Source of the DNA: Thermaerobacter sp. PB12/4term
Lineage (GTDB): Bacteria > Bacillota > Sulfobacillia > Thermaerobacterales > Thermaerobacteraceae
Direction: 5' to 3'
Length of the DNA stretch: 64,000 bases
Assembly (NCBI RefSeq): GCF_003403315.2
Contig: NZ_CP048407.1
Location: 744,001-808,000, forward strand
Shown: piece after piece, positions 55,640-63,729 of the stretch
Layout: each line of letters begins with the position of its first letter
How positions within the stretch are numbered: the first letter of the stretch is position 1
Program-made: the position numbers and the translations under genes
The notes under the pieces: generated by a model
Databases searched by the model: none
What the model saw: the letters and a program-made list of their open reading frames with translations, nothing else
What the model was told of the DNA's origin: nothing

Positions 55640-55938
55640 AACCCCCCGGCTTTAGCCGTGGGGAGGTTCAGATCAGTAAGATTCTGCTGTCGTCGCTGGG
55701 CCGGCCTACGCCCGGGACGTACCGGGAGATCATGCTCGCCCTCGCGGCGGCCGAGCTGGCGTCGGAGGATCTGGCGCAGGACCTGGCGACTCTCGCCGGA
55801 TTGAGGAATACCCTGGCGCACCGGTACCTCGACTACAAATGGGAAGGCGTGCGCTGGTTCCTCACGAAAGGTATCGAAAGCGTGAACCGGTGGTTGAACC
55901 GGTGCGAGGAACTGGCGGCCCACCAGCGCGATCGCTGA

Positions 55939-56253
55939 ACTCTCGGCAGGGGCCGCAGCAGGGAGGCGGCCCTCCAACCGCCCCCTTGCTGCGATCCTGA
56001 CGCCCCGGGGCATGCCGGCCCCGATACGTCGGGTGGCCCGAACCTTCGGCCGCCCCCCTGCTGCGATCCTGACCCCTCCTACCCCGGCGCGCGGGTCCAG
56101 ACCCGCCACCCCTGCCACGATCCCCGCCCCGGTTAACGGGTCCGCGTCCGCTCCCGCGACACGCCCCGGATCGGCGCTCCCTCGCTTCTTCGCCGCCGCT
56201 CGGCGCGGCTCCCCGCCACGCGCCGCGGCTCGCTGCCGCTCGCCGCCGGAAGC
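55939..56253. other. Intergenic stretch after hepT with hairpin
   Basis: A 315-base, very GC-rich gap between convergent genes. A near-perfect stem (CGCAGCAGGGAGGCGG-type arm at about 55954-55969 against 55978-55993, 14 of 16 paired) could end hepT transcription. A pair of direct repeats is listed separately. No gene is seen. Confidence 0.5.
55978..56073 (+). repeat. Pair of 24-bp direct repeats after hepT
   Basis: Copies at 55978-56001 and 56050-56073 begin CCGCCCCC and end TGCTGCGATCCTGAC, differing at one base. Their starts are 72 bases apart. The first copy is also one arm of the hairpin after hepT. Confidence 0.65.
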
Positions 56254-57513
56254 CTACCCGTGCCAGACCTCCCGCAGCACGCGGAGGGTGTTACCGCCGA
56301 TCACCTTCTTGATCTCGTCGTCGGAGTAGTGGTGCTTGACCAGCCAGCGAACGATGTTGGGCCACGCCTCGGCGATGTTCTCCAGCCCCCGCACGTAGGG
56401 CACGCGGGGGAAGTCCTCGCCCTTGGCGTGGCTGGCGCCGATGGACAGGTGGGCGGCAAAGGCCTTGTGCAGGGCCACGTGGTCGCCAAAGAGCAGGTCG
56501 GGCCCGAAGGTCACGTGGTCGATGCCCACCAGTTCCACACAGTACTCGAAGTGCTCCATCACCGACTCGATGCTGTGCTCGGGGTGGTTGCGGGTCAGGG
56601 TGGTGTGGGGCGCCGCCTCGATGCCGATCACGCCGCCCCGCTCGGCGCAGGCCTTGATCACCTCGTCGGGCTTGAGCCGCCGGCTGGGCCACAGGGCGCG
56701 GGCCCCGGCGTGGGTGATGAAGACCGGCTTCTTGCTGAACCGGATCGTATCGAGAGCCGTCTGGTCGCCCGAGTGGGACACGTCGATGGCGATGCCCAGC
56801 TTGTTCATCCGCTCCACGGCCTGTCGGCCGAACACCGTCAGCCCGCCGTCCCGCGGCTCCCGCAGGCCGCACCCCAGGGCGTTCCCCTCGCTGTACGCGA
56901 TGCCCATCATCCGGATCCCCAGGCCGTACAGCACATCGAGCCGGTCCAGCTCGTTCTCGATGGGCGTCGCCGCCTCCAGGCTGGGGATCAGGGCGACCCG
57001 GCCCTCGGCGTGGGCGCGCAGGATGTCGTCGACCCGCTCCGCCCGGATGACGAAGTCCTGGTGGGCCAGGTCGGCGAACCGCATGCCGATGTCGTGGATG
57101 ATGTCGGTCCACTTCCACCCCATCTTGGAGGTGATGGTGGCGGCGCCGTTGAGGAAGTTCTCGCACACGGCATCGAGCCCCGAAGCCGCCAGGCCCTCGT
57201 ACCCGGTGAAGATCCGGCCCTCGCGGATGTAGTCGAAGACCTGTCCCACGTCCTCGGGGATCACCATCAGGTGCTCGTGGAGGGAGATCACCACGTTCTC
57301 CGCCAGGAGCCGCTGGACCCGCTGCTCTTGGGCGTCGGACACCTCCACCACGTAGGGGGAGACCCGGCCGATCTCCCTGGCCAGCTGGAAGGGCCGGTAG
57401 TCGACCCCCGGCTCGAGGAACTGGAAGGAACGGTAGCCGTCGTACTTCTTCCTCTTGGCGGTCGAACCCGCCGCGGCGGCACCCGCCGCGGGTTCGGGCA
57501 TGCTGTTGCTCAC
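56254..57513 (-). CDS. M19-family dipeptidase-like metalloprotein
   Basis: About 419 residues. GTG 57513 (VSNSMPEPAAG) follows AGAAAGGAAG; ATG 57552 is the alternative. M19 dipeptidases use two zinc ions. Seen: LGIAIDVSHSGDQTALD and KPVFITHAGARAL (two metal or substrate histidines), ALIPSLEAATPI (bridging Glu) and GIDHVTFGPDLLFG (Asp). The first metal motif, normally HxD near the N-terminus, reads LHEHLMV, so the aspartate is replaced by histidine. It is therefore a divergent member and might cleave something other than simple dipeptides. The neighbours are a peptidase and a peptide transporter. Confidence 0.82.
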   Translation of the reverse strand: MSNSMPEPAAGAAAAGSTAKRKKYDGYRSFQFLEPGVDYRPFQLAREIGRVSPYVVEVSDAQEQRVQRLLAENVVISLHEHLMVIPEDVGQVFDYIREGRIFTGYEGLAASGLDAVCENFLNGAATITSKMGWKWTDIIHDIGMRFADLAHQDFVIRAERVDDILRAHAEGRVALIPSLEAATPIENELDRLDVLYGLGIRMMGIAYSEGNALGCGLREPRDGGLTVFGRQAVERMNKLGIAIDVSHSGDQTALDTIRFSKKPVFITHAGARALWPSRRLKPDEVIKACAERGGVIGIEAAPHTTLTRNHPEHSIESVMEHFEYCVELVGIDHVTFGPDLLFGDHVALHKAFAAHLSIGASHAKGEDFPRVPYVRGLENIAEAWPNIVRWLVKHHYSDDEIKKVIGGNTLRVLREVWHG

Positions 57514-57659
57514 GGGCAACTTCCTTTCTCCAGGCGCTGTCAAGCCTTTCAAGCTCCACGCGTCCGGTCCGCTCGCCGGGCTTGCGCCCGCCGCGGCTGC
57601 TCCGCAGCGGGGTGGGACCCGCCGTCCGCCGCCGCCACCCTCCGCCCCCGGAAGCCAGG

Positions 57660-58505
57660 CTAGCCCTTGAGCCCGGGCACGACCTCCAGCAGGAACTCCC
57701 GCACCACCCGGCGGAACTTTTCCGGCTCCTCCACCTGGGGCGAGTGACCGCTGTGGTCGAACACCACCAGCCGTGCCCTGGGCATGAGCCGGGCGATCTC
57801 CTCCGAGGCCTCCAGGGGCGTGATCCAGTCGTGGCGGCCGCAGAGGACCAGGGTGGGCACCTGGATCTCGTGCAGCCGGTTCGTCAGATCATATCGGGGC
57901 TGGTTGCGGGAGAAGGCCCAGTTGTGGGTCTCGTGGCGGAAGCGGATCCGCTCCAGCTTGGCCCGGGCCCGCTCAGGATCGAAGTTGACCTCGTACAGGG
58001 GCATGATCGCCTCGTAGCAGGCGCGGAAGTCCTCGTCATCGTAGACCTGGCCGGCGAAGAGCCGGGCCAGCATGGCGCGGTCCACGCCGGGCAGGTTGCG
58101 GGCCAGGGCCGCCTGGACCGCCTTCTCCTGGTAGCGGTTGCTGGCGGCGGTGTCCCGCAGGATCAGTGCGTAGAGGTTCTCCGGGTAGCGCAGGGCGTAC
58201 TCCAGGGCCAGGTGGCCGCCGTAGGAGCCGCCGGCCAGGACCATCTTGCCCAGGCCCAGGTGCTGCCGGAGCCCTTCGATATCCGCCACCCACTGCTCGT
58301 GGCTGTACGGGGGCGCCCCTTCCGACTCGCCGGATCCCCGCTGGTCGAAGCACACCAGCTGGAGCCCCAGCTCCGTGAAGGGCATGAACGCCTCCCGGTC
58401 GCCGGCCCGGCTGCCCAGCCCGGGACCTCCGTGCAGGGTGAGCAGGGGGATCCCCTCGCCGAACACCTCGTAGACCAGCTCGACCCCGTTGATCCGGGCG
58501 CGCAT
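57660..58505 (-). CDS. Proline-iminopeptidase-like alpha/beta hydrolase
   Basis: 281 residues from ATG 58505, behind AAAGGAGGTGAGG. The S33-type pattern is LLTLHGGPGLGSR (oxyanion HGGPG), FDQRGSGESEG, the nucleophile in VLAGGSYGGHLALEYAL, Asp in LVLCGRHDWITP and His in VVFDHSGHSPQVEEPE. It probably removes N-terminal proline or a similar residue from peptides. Its leader contains a perfect palindrome (58523-58539) between promoter region and ribosome site. It diverges from the IclR gene. Confidence 0.85.
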   Translation of the reverse strand: MRARINGVELVYEVFGEGIPLLTLHGGPGLGSRAGDREAFMPFTELGLQLVCFDQRGSGESEGAPPYSHEQWVADIEGLRQHLGLGKMVLAGGSYGGHLALEYALRYPENLYALILRDTAASNRYQEKAVQAALARNLPGVDRAMLARLFAGQVYDDEDFRACYEAIMPLYEVNFDPERARAKLERIRFRHETHNWAFSRNQPRYDLTNRLHEIQVPTLVLCGRHDWITPLEASEEIARLMPRARLVVFDHSGHSPQVEEPEKFRRVVREFLLEVVPGLKG

Positions 58506-58522
58506 GCCGCCTCACCTCCTTT

Positions 58523-58539
58523 GTTTGACTAAATCAAAC
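58523..58539. promoter_or_regulatory. Probable operator palindrome before the peptidase gene
   Basis: GTTTGACTAAATCAAAC is a perfect 6-bp inverted repeat around a 5-base centre. A half-site-like TTTGACTGA lies at 58543-58551. It sits 18 bases upstream of the hydrolase start and between it and the divergent IclR gene, so IclR is the likeliest binder. Confidence 0.55.
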
Positions 58540-58786
58540 AATTTGACTGAGCGATGTGCCTCGGATTCGGCGTGGGGATGCCGGCTCCTCCTGCTGGTCG
58601 TCGCCTGAGGCAAAAAATTTTTCGAAATCCTCCGGGCAGCCAGCAGGAACCGGCGAAGGTGAGGCGAATCGGTAGCGACTAATCCGGCGGTTGACTGGAC
58701 CGCGGTGGTTGAACAGATCAACCGATGCGGTTCAGCCCCATGCAAGCCCTTGTGGCAAGCCCTTGTGGAAAGGAGGTCTGGTGCCC

Positions 58787-59659
58787 ATGGCGGGGGAGCA
58801 GGGCGCCCGGCCGGTGCCGCAGCCGGCGCCCCGGCCGGTGCCCCAGTCACCGGCCGGGCCGGGCCACGGCTACGTGATCCAGGCGGTCATCAAGGCCCTG
58901 GACGTGCTCTTCGCCTTCCGGGAACCGCCCCACGAGCACAGCCTGGCCGAGCTGGCCCGGATCACCGGGCTGGGGAAGAACCAGTGCTTCCGCTGCCTCA
59001 AGACGCTGGAGGCCTATGGCCTGGTCCGGCTGGGAGAGCACGGGCGCTATGTGCTGACGCCCATGCTGCTGAGCCTGGCGGTGCTGGCGGCGGAAGAGCG
59101 CTCCCTGATCCGGCTGGCCCAGCCGATCCTGGACCGGCTGGCGGCGGAGACGGGGGAGACGGTGCACCTGATCGCCCTGGTCGACGGCATGGCGGTGGTC
59201 ATCGACCGGCGGGATGGCCCGGCGGGCCTGCGCCTGGCCACGCCCCTGGGGGCGCGCAGCCCCCTGCACGCGGGAGCCGTGCCCAAGGCTATGCTGGCCT
59301 TCCTGCCCGAAGCCGAGCAGGCACGGGTGCTGGACATGCTGCCCTTCCTCCCCCGGTACACGCCCAAGACGGTGGTCGACCCCCAGCAGCTGCGGGCCGA
59401 GCTGGCCGAGATCCGGCGGCGCGGCTACGCCATCAGCGACGAGGACATCGAGGCCGGGGCACGGGGCGTGGGGGCGCCCATCTTCGATGCCCGGGGTCGC
59501 GTGGTGGCCGGGGTGAGCGCCGGCGGGCCGTCGCTGCGTATTCCTCCCGAGCGGCTTGAGCATCTGGGCGAGCTGGTGCGGCTGGCGGCCCGGGACATCT
59601 CCCGGCAGCTGGGCTATGCCGGGGCGGTCAGCGCGGCGGGCCCGGGGGCCAGGAGCTGA
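58787..59659 (+). CDS. IclR-family transcriptional regulator
   Basis: About 290 residues. ATG 58787 has AGGAGGT nine bases upstream; GTG 58781 is close. After a 25-residue Pro/Ala-rich leader comes the winged helix (QAVIKALDVLFAFREPPHEH, SLAELARITGLGKNQCFRCL) and then the ligand-binding IclR domain (ETVHLIALVDGMAVVIDRRD, PLHAGAVPKAMLAFLP, YAISDEDIEAGARGVGAPIF). IclR proteins control nearby catabolic genes by binding small acids or similar effectors. It lies between the peptidases and the peptide transporter, so it probably controls both. Confidence 0.9.
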   Translation: MAGEQGARPVPQPAPRPVPQSPAGPGHGYVIQAVIKALDVLFAFREPPHEHSLAELARITGLGKNQCFRCLKTLEAYGLVRLGEHGRYVLTPMLLSLAVLAAEERSLIRLAQPILDRLAAETGETVHLIALVDGMAVVIDRRDGPAGLRLATPLGARSPLHAGAVPKAMLAFLPEAEQARVLDMLPFLPRYTPKTVVDPQQLRAELAEIRRRGYAISDEDIEAGARGVGAPIFDARGRVVAGVSAGGPSLRIPPERLEHLGELVRLAARDISRQLGYAGAVSAAGPGARS

Positions 59660-59741
59660 GGGGGGAGGGCGCGCGCAGATCCTCGGGGGCGGGGGCCGGC
59701 GCCCGGCTTTGACACCAGAGGACCCAGGGGTATGGGTTCGA

Positions 59742-59779
59742 CGCGACGGGTTCTTCACCACGCGACGGGTTCTTCACCA
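59742..59779 (+). repeat. Perfect 19-bp tandem duplication before the binding-protein gene
   Basis: CGCGACGGGTTCTTCACCA occurs twice without a gap (59742-59760, 59761-59779). It ends 19 bases before the start codon, directly upstream of the AAAGGGG ribosome site. Confidence 0.8.
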
Positions 59780-59798
59780 AACGAAAGGGGCATGCATC

Positions 59799-61550
59799 AT
59801 GGCGGTTCGATGGGATGAAGCCGGCGGCCGGCCGGCCGGGTCCACCGCGGGGCGTGGATCCGGGGGCGCCGCCGGGCCATACCGGAGCAGGAGGCGTTCC
59901 CTGGCCCGGATCGCAGCGGCCCTGCTGGTGGCCGCTGCCACCCTGCTGGCGGCCTGCGGCAGCGGTGGGGGCGGCGGCGCGGGAGGAACCGGGAGCGGCG
60001 GTGCCGGGGGCAGCGTGGGCAGTGGAGGCGGCGGGGGCGGCGAGGCCTACAACCCCAACGCCACGGTCACCCTGGTGACCCCGGCGGACCCGACCTTCAA
60101 CCCGTGGCACCCCAATGCCTATGCGGAATCCAACATCATCAACGAGATGATCTTCCCCGGCCTGACCCGGTGGGACGAGCACATGAAGCCGGTGCCCCAC
60201 CTGGCCACCGAGTGGAGCGTCTCCGACGACGGCCTGGTGTGGACCTTCAAGCTGCGGGAAGGGGTCAAGTGGTCCGACGGCCAGCCCTTCACCGCCGACG
60301 ACGTGGCCTTCACCTTCAACGAGATCGTCCTGAATCCGGACCTGGGCGCCAACCACAGCAGCGAGTACAAGGCGGTGGAGAAGGTGGTGGCGGTCGACCC
60401 CCACACCGTCGAGTTCCACCTCAAGGAGCCCTTCGCCTCGCTGCCCTCGTATCTGGCGTACTACGCGGGCATCCTGCCCAAGCACGTCTTCGAGGGCGTC
60501 GAGGACCCGTGGAGCCTGAACGAGTTCAACAAGAAGAACCCCGTCGGCACGGGGCCTTTCATGGTGGCCGAGTACGTCTCCGGCTCCCACGTGCGCCTGG
60601 TGCCCAACCCGCACTACTGGGGCGAGAAGCCCAAGGTCAAGGACGTGGTCTTCCGCATCGTCCCGGACGTGAACGCCCAGGTGGCCCAGCTGCTGGCGGG
60701 CGAGGTCGACATGCTGTCCATCGACGACCCGACCCTGCTGGACAAGCTCCAGAACAACCCCAACCTGCAGCTGGAGCGGGTGCTGACCAACGTCTACTAT
60801 TTCGTCGCCCTCAACCAGGACGACCCCCGCTTCCAGGACAAGCGGGTGCGCCAGGCGCTCTCGTACGCCATCGACAAGGAAGCGATGATCGAGAACCTGG
60901 TCAAGGGCTACGGCCAGGTGGCCACGGGCCCCATCCCGCCCCTGCAGGCCGAGTACTACAACGGCGACGTGGCCCGTTATCCCTACGATCCTGAGAAGGC
61001 GAAGGCCCTGCTGGCGGAGGCCGGCTGGAAGCCGGGGCCCGACGGCATCCTGCAGAAGGACGGCAAGCCCTTCCACATCACGATGACCGCGGCCCAGATG
61101 CGCCAGCTGGTGCCCGCCACCCTGCTGGTCCAGCAGTGGTGGAAGGACCTGGGCATCCAGGTCGACGTCGACGTCCTCGACTGGAACAGCTACATCGAGA
61201 AGGCCATCGTCAACCGGGACTACGAGGCGACCCTGGCCTGGTGGTCCACGCCGGCGGACCCCGACGTCTACCCGTACTATGCCTCGGAGGCGGCGGGCCG
61301 GGGCAACAACATCCCCAACTACCGCAACCCGGCCCTAGACGACCTGCTGCGCCGCGGGCGCGCCGCCACCAGCGAGGAGGAGCGCAAGGCCATCTACGCC
61401 GAGGCCCAGAAGCTGATGGCCGACGAGCTGCCCTACCTCTACCTGTGGTGGCCCGAGAGCATCGTGGTCTACAACAAGGCGCTGCACGTGCCGCCCGGCA
61501 GCTACGCCGTCAAGGGCCTGTACGTGGACGAGTGGTACAAGACCCGCTGA
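59799..61550 (+). CDS. Peptide ABC transporter substrate-binding lipoprotein
   Basis: A 583-residue SBP_bac_5 (DppA/OppA-type) lipoprotein. ATG 59799 follows GAAAGGGG. A 33-residue hydrophilic leader precedes the hydrophobic segment and lipobox LLAAC (cysteine near 53); a Gly/Ser-rich linker follows. The domain shows TFNPWHPNAYAESNIINEMI, WTFKLREGVKWSDGQPFTADD and VRQALSYAIDKEAMIENLVKG, the family signatures. The ligand is probably an oligopeptide, given the peptidase neighbours; nickel or other solutes are possible in this family. The unusually long leader suggests a later start could be used. Confidence 0.9.
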   Translation: MAVRWDEAGGRPAGSTAGRGSGGAAGPYRSRRRSLARIAAALLVAAATLLAACGSGGGGGAGGTGSGGAGGSVGSGGGGGGEAYNPNATVTLVTPADPTFNPWHPNAYAESNIINEMIFPGLTRWDEHMKPVPHLATEWSVSDDGLVWTFKLREGVKWSDGQPFTADDVAFTFNEIVLNPDLGANHSSEYKAVEKVVAVDPHTVEFHLKEPFASLPSYLAYYAGILPKHVFEGVEDPWSLNEFNKKNPVGTGPFMVAEYVSGSHVRLVPNPHYWGEKPKVKDVVFRIVPDVNAQVAQLLAGEVDMLSIDDPTLLDKLQNNPNLQLERVLTNVYYFVALNQDDPRFQDKRVRQALSYAIDKEAMIENLVKGYGQVATGPIPPLQAEYYNGDVARYPYDPEKAKALLAEAGWKPGPDGILQKDGKPFHITMTAAQMRQLVPATLLVQQWWKDLGIQVDVDVLDWNSYIEKAIVNRDYEATLAWWSTPADPDVYPYYASEAAGRGNNIPNYRNPALDDLLRRGRAATSEEERKAIYAEAQKLMADELPYLYLWWPESIVVYNKALHVPPGSYAVKGLYVDEWYKTR

Positions 61551-61574
61551 GCCGGGCCCGCATCGCATCGCCAT

Positions 61575-61608
61575 CCGGAGGAACCGGCCCGCCGGCCGGT
61601 TCCTCCGG
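61575..61608 (+). terminator. Hairpin between binding-protein and permease genes
   Basis: A perfect 13-bp stem, CCGGAGGAACCGG and CCGGTTCCTCCGG, with an 8-base loop, 25 bases after the binding-protein stop. No T-run follows, so it is probably a partial terminator or an mRNA 3'-end stabiliser. The rest of the 220-base gap has no gene. Confidence 0.6.
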
Positions 61609-61770
61609 GGGAGGCGTTCCTCGGCCGGTTTCACACGGCTTTCGCCTTGGCCGGGTCCCAAGCATCCGCCGGGTTCCGCGGGTTCGGCGGGTCCGTCTGG
61701 CGCAGGTTCCCCGACGGCATGGAACCCCATCGTGGCCCGCCGCATCCGGGCGGGGGGAGGTGCGATCAGC

Positions 61771-62730
61771 ATGGCATCCCTGCGCTACGCCGGCCGGCGC
61801 CTGCTGCAGGGGCTGGTGGTCCTGTGGGTGATCACCGTGGTGACCTTTCTTCTGGTCAACCTGGCCCCTGGCGGGCCTGGCGCCGTCATGCGCATGGAGA
61901 CCACGGCCGAGCAGCGGGAGGCGCTGATGCGCCAGCTGGGCCTCGACCAGCCCCTGCCGGTCCGCTACGTGCGCTGGCTGGGGGACGCCCTGCAGGGCGA
62001 CTTCGGCCAGTCCATGAACAGCCGCGAGCCGGTGATGCCCCTGGTGCTGGAGCGCCTGGGCAACACCGCGGTCCTGGCGGCCGCCACCCTGGCGCTCTCC
62101 CTCGCCGTGGGGCTGGCACTGGGCGTCGCCGCCGCCCTCCGCCGGGGATCGTGGATCGACCACGCCGCCACCCTGATCTCGACCTTCGGGGTGTCGGTGC
62201 CGGACTTCTGGTTCGGCATCCTGCTGATCATGGCCCTGTCGGTGCGGTGGAACCTGCTCCCCAGCGGCGGCATGGCCACGGTGGGCGCGGAGTTCTCCCT
62301 GGCCGACCGGCTGGTGCACCTCATCATGCCGTCCTTCGTCCTGATGCTGGTGATCCTGCCCAACATCCTGCGCTTCGTGCGGTCGTCGCTGCTGGAGGTC
62401 CTGCACCAGGACTTCATCCGCACGGCGCGGGCCAAGGGCGCGGGGCCGGCCCGGGTGATCCTGGCCCACGCCCTGCGCAACGCGATGATCCCGGTGCTGA
62501 CCATGCTGGGCCTGCTGATCCCCGCCCTGCTGGGCGGCTCGGTGATCGCCGAGAGCGTGTTCGCCTGGCCCGGCATGGGCCGGCTGGCGGTGGAGGCGGC
62601 CATGGGCCGGGACTACCCGGTGATCATGGCGGTGACGGTGGTGGCGGGCGTGGTGGTCGTGATCACCAACCTGGTGGTCGACCTGGCCTACTCCCTGGTC
62701 GATCCGCGCATCCGCCACGCCGCCGGGTAA
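61771..62730 (+). CDS. dppB: Peptide ABC transporter permease DppB-type
   Basis: About 319 residues from ATG 61771, behind GGGGGGAGGTGCG. It has six helices. The N-terminal LRYAGRRLLQGLVVLWVITV and the EAA loop LEVLHQDFIRTARAKGAGPARVILAHALRNA are characteristic of DppB/OppB, with GSVIAESVFAWPGMGRL near the end. It pairs with DppC to form the channel for peptides delivered by the lipoprotein. It is 12 bases before dppC. The ATPase genes are not in the window. Confidence 0.92.
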   Translation: MASLRYAGRRLLQGLVVLWVITVVTFLLVNLAPGGPGAVMRMETTAEQREALMRQLGLDQPLPVRYVRWLGDALQGDFGQSMNSREPVMPLVLERLGNTAVLAAATLALSLAVGLALGVAAALRRGSWIDHAATLISTFGVSVPDFWFGILLIMALSVRWNLLPSGGMATVGAEFSLADRLVHLIMPSFVLMLVILPNILRFVRSSLLEVLHQDFIRTARAKGAGPARVILAHALRNAMIPVLTMLGLLIPALLGGSVIAESVFAWPGMGRLAVEAAMGRDYPVIMAVTVVAGVVVVITNLVVDLAYSLVDPRIRHAAG

Positions 62731-62742
62731 GGGGGTAAGACG

Positions 62743-63729
62743 ATGACCGTTTCGGTACCCGAGCCGGGCCCCGCCCGCCGTGCCACGCCGCGGGCCGGCG
62801 CCGGTCCCGCCGGATCGCCGCCACCGGGCGGCGCCGCCGCCGGCGGGCTGGCGCCCGGCGAGCCCGGTGCCCGCGCAGCCGCCGAGGCCCTGCAGCCCGA
62901 CGCCGAGGGGTTCGTCGCCCGGGTCCGCCGCCGCCCTGCCCTGCTGGCCGCCGCCGCCGTGCTGCTTCTGCTCTACATCCTGGTGTGGGCCCTGCCGCCC
63001 CTTTTGGGCCTGGACCCCGACGCCACCGACCCGGCGGCCAGCCTGGCGCCGCCGGGCCCCGGTCACTGGCTGGGCACCGACGAGCTGGGCCGGGACATGC
63101 TGGCCCGCATGCTGGCCGGCGGCCGCATCACCTTGACCGTGGCCGCCCTGGCCGCCGCCATCGCCCTTGGCGTGGGCACCCTGGTGGGCGCCCTGGCCGG
63201 GTTCTACCGCGGTTGGGTCGAGACGGTGCTGATGCGCTTCGTCGATGCCATGATGGCGATCCCCTCCTATTTCCTGATCGTCGCCGAGCTGGCGGTGTTC
63301 GGGGATTCGCCCGCGGTGGTGGTGGCGGTCATCGGGCTGAACTACTGGATGCCCGTGGCGCGGCTGGTGTATGCCGAGTTCCTCAAGTGGCGGGAGCGGG
63401 AGTTCATCGAGGCGGAGGTGGCCCTTGGCGCCTCGCCGGCCCGGATCATCTGGCGGCACCTGTTCCCCCAGGTGATCCCGTCCCTGCTGGCCCTGCTGTC
63501 CCTGACGGTGGGGTGGGCGGTCCTGGCCGAGAGCGGCCTCAGCTACCTGGGCCTGGGCATCCAGCCGCCGGATGCCTCGTGGGGCAACATGCTCAAGAAC
63601 GCCCAGGTCTACATGTGGACCCAGCCCATGCTGGCCGTGTATCCCGGCGCCGCCATCCTGCTCACCGTGCTCTGCTTCAACGTGCTGGGCAACGGGCTGC
63701 GGGACGTGCTGGACCCGCGCGATGCATAG
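62743..63729 (+). CDS. dppC: Peptide ABC transporter permease DppC-type
   Basis: 328 residues from ATG 62743. Residues 1-60 are an Ala/Pro/Gly-rich leader. The permease shows GHWLGTDELGRDMLARMLAGGR (family hallmark), LRF-VDAMMAIPSYF and the EAA loop EREFIEAEVALGASPARIIWRHLFPQ, then GLSYLGLGIQPPDASWGNML. It is normal apart from the leader. It forms the channel with DppB. The dppD and dppF ATPase genes are expected just beyond the window. Confidence 0.92.
   Translation: MTVSVPEPGPARRATPRAGAGPAGSPPPGGAAAGGLAPGEPGARAAAEALQPDAEGFVARVRRRPALLAAAAVLLLLYILVWALPPLLGLDPDATDPAASLAPPGPGHWLGTDELGRDMLARMLAGGRITLTVAALAAAIALGVGTLVGALAGFYRGWVETVLMRFVDAMMAIPSYFLIVAELAVFGDSPAVVVAVIGLNYWMPVARLVYAEFLKWREREFIEAEVALGASPARIIWRHLFPQVIPSLLALLSLTVGWAVLAESGLSYLGLGIQPPDASWGNMLKNAQVYMWTQPMLAVYPGAAILLTVLCFNVLGNGLRDVLDPRDA

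Larger units (their letters stand above)
54607..55668 (+). mobile_element. IS200/IS605-family element inside hepT
   Basis: 1062 bp; because CAG occurs at both joints the limits may equally be 54610-55671. It sits just after TTGAC (54602-54606), matching the family's habit of inserting 3' of a short target without duplication. Subterminal hairpins with a shared GGCTTTAGCC core lie at 54628-54648 (left) and 55642-55663 (right). Inside are an intact tnpA and a tnpB missing its C-terminal half. The ends and TnpA look complete, so precise single-strand excision seems possible. Confidence 0.85.
54430..55938 (+). pseudogene. hepT: HepT toxin gene split by an IS200/IS605 element
   Basis: The first 60 codons (54430-54609) end VERIIENVANALLDQ. 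The last 88 codons (55672-55935) start ISKILLSSLGRPTPGTYREI and contain LAGLRNTLAHRYLDY, the RX4HXY RNase motif of HEPN toxins. Joining 54609 to 55672 gives one unbroken frame of 148 codons, the usual HepT size, with no lost or added residue. The catalytic motif lies in the downstream half, which has no start of its own, so the toxin is off while the element is present. The tyrosine of HRY is the expected AMPylation site for MntA. Confidence 0.85.
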
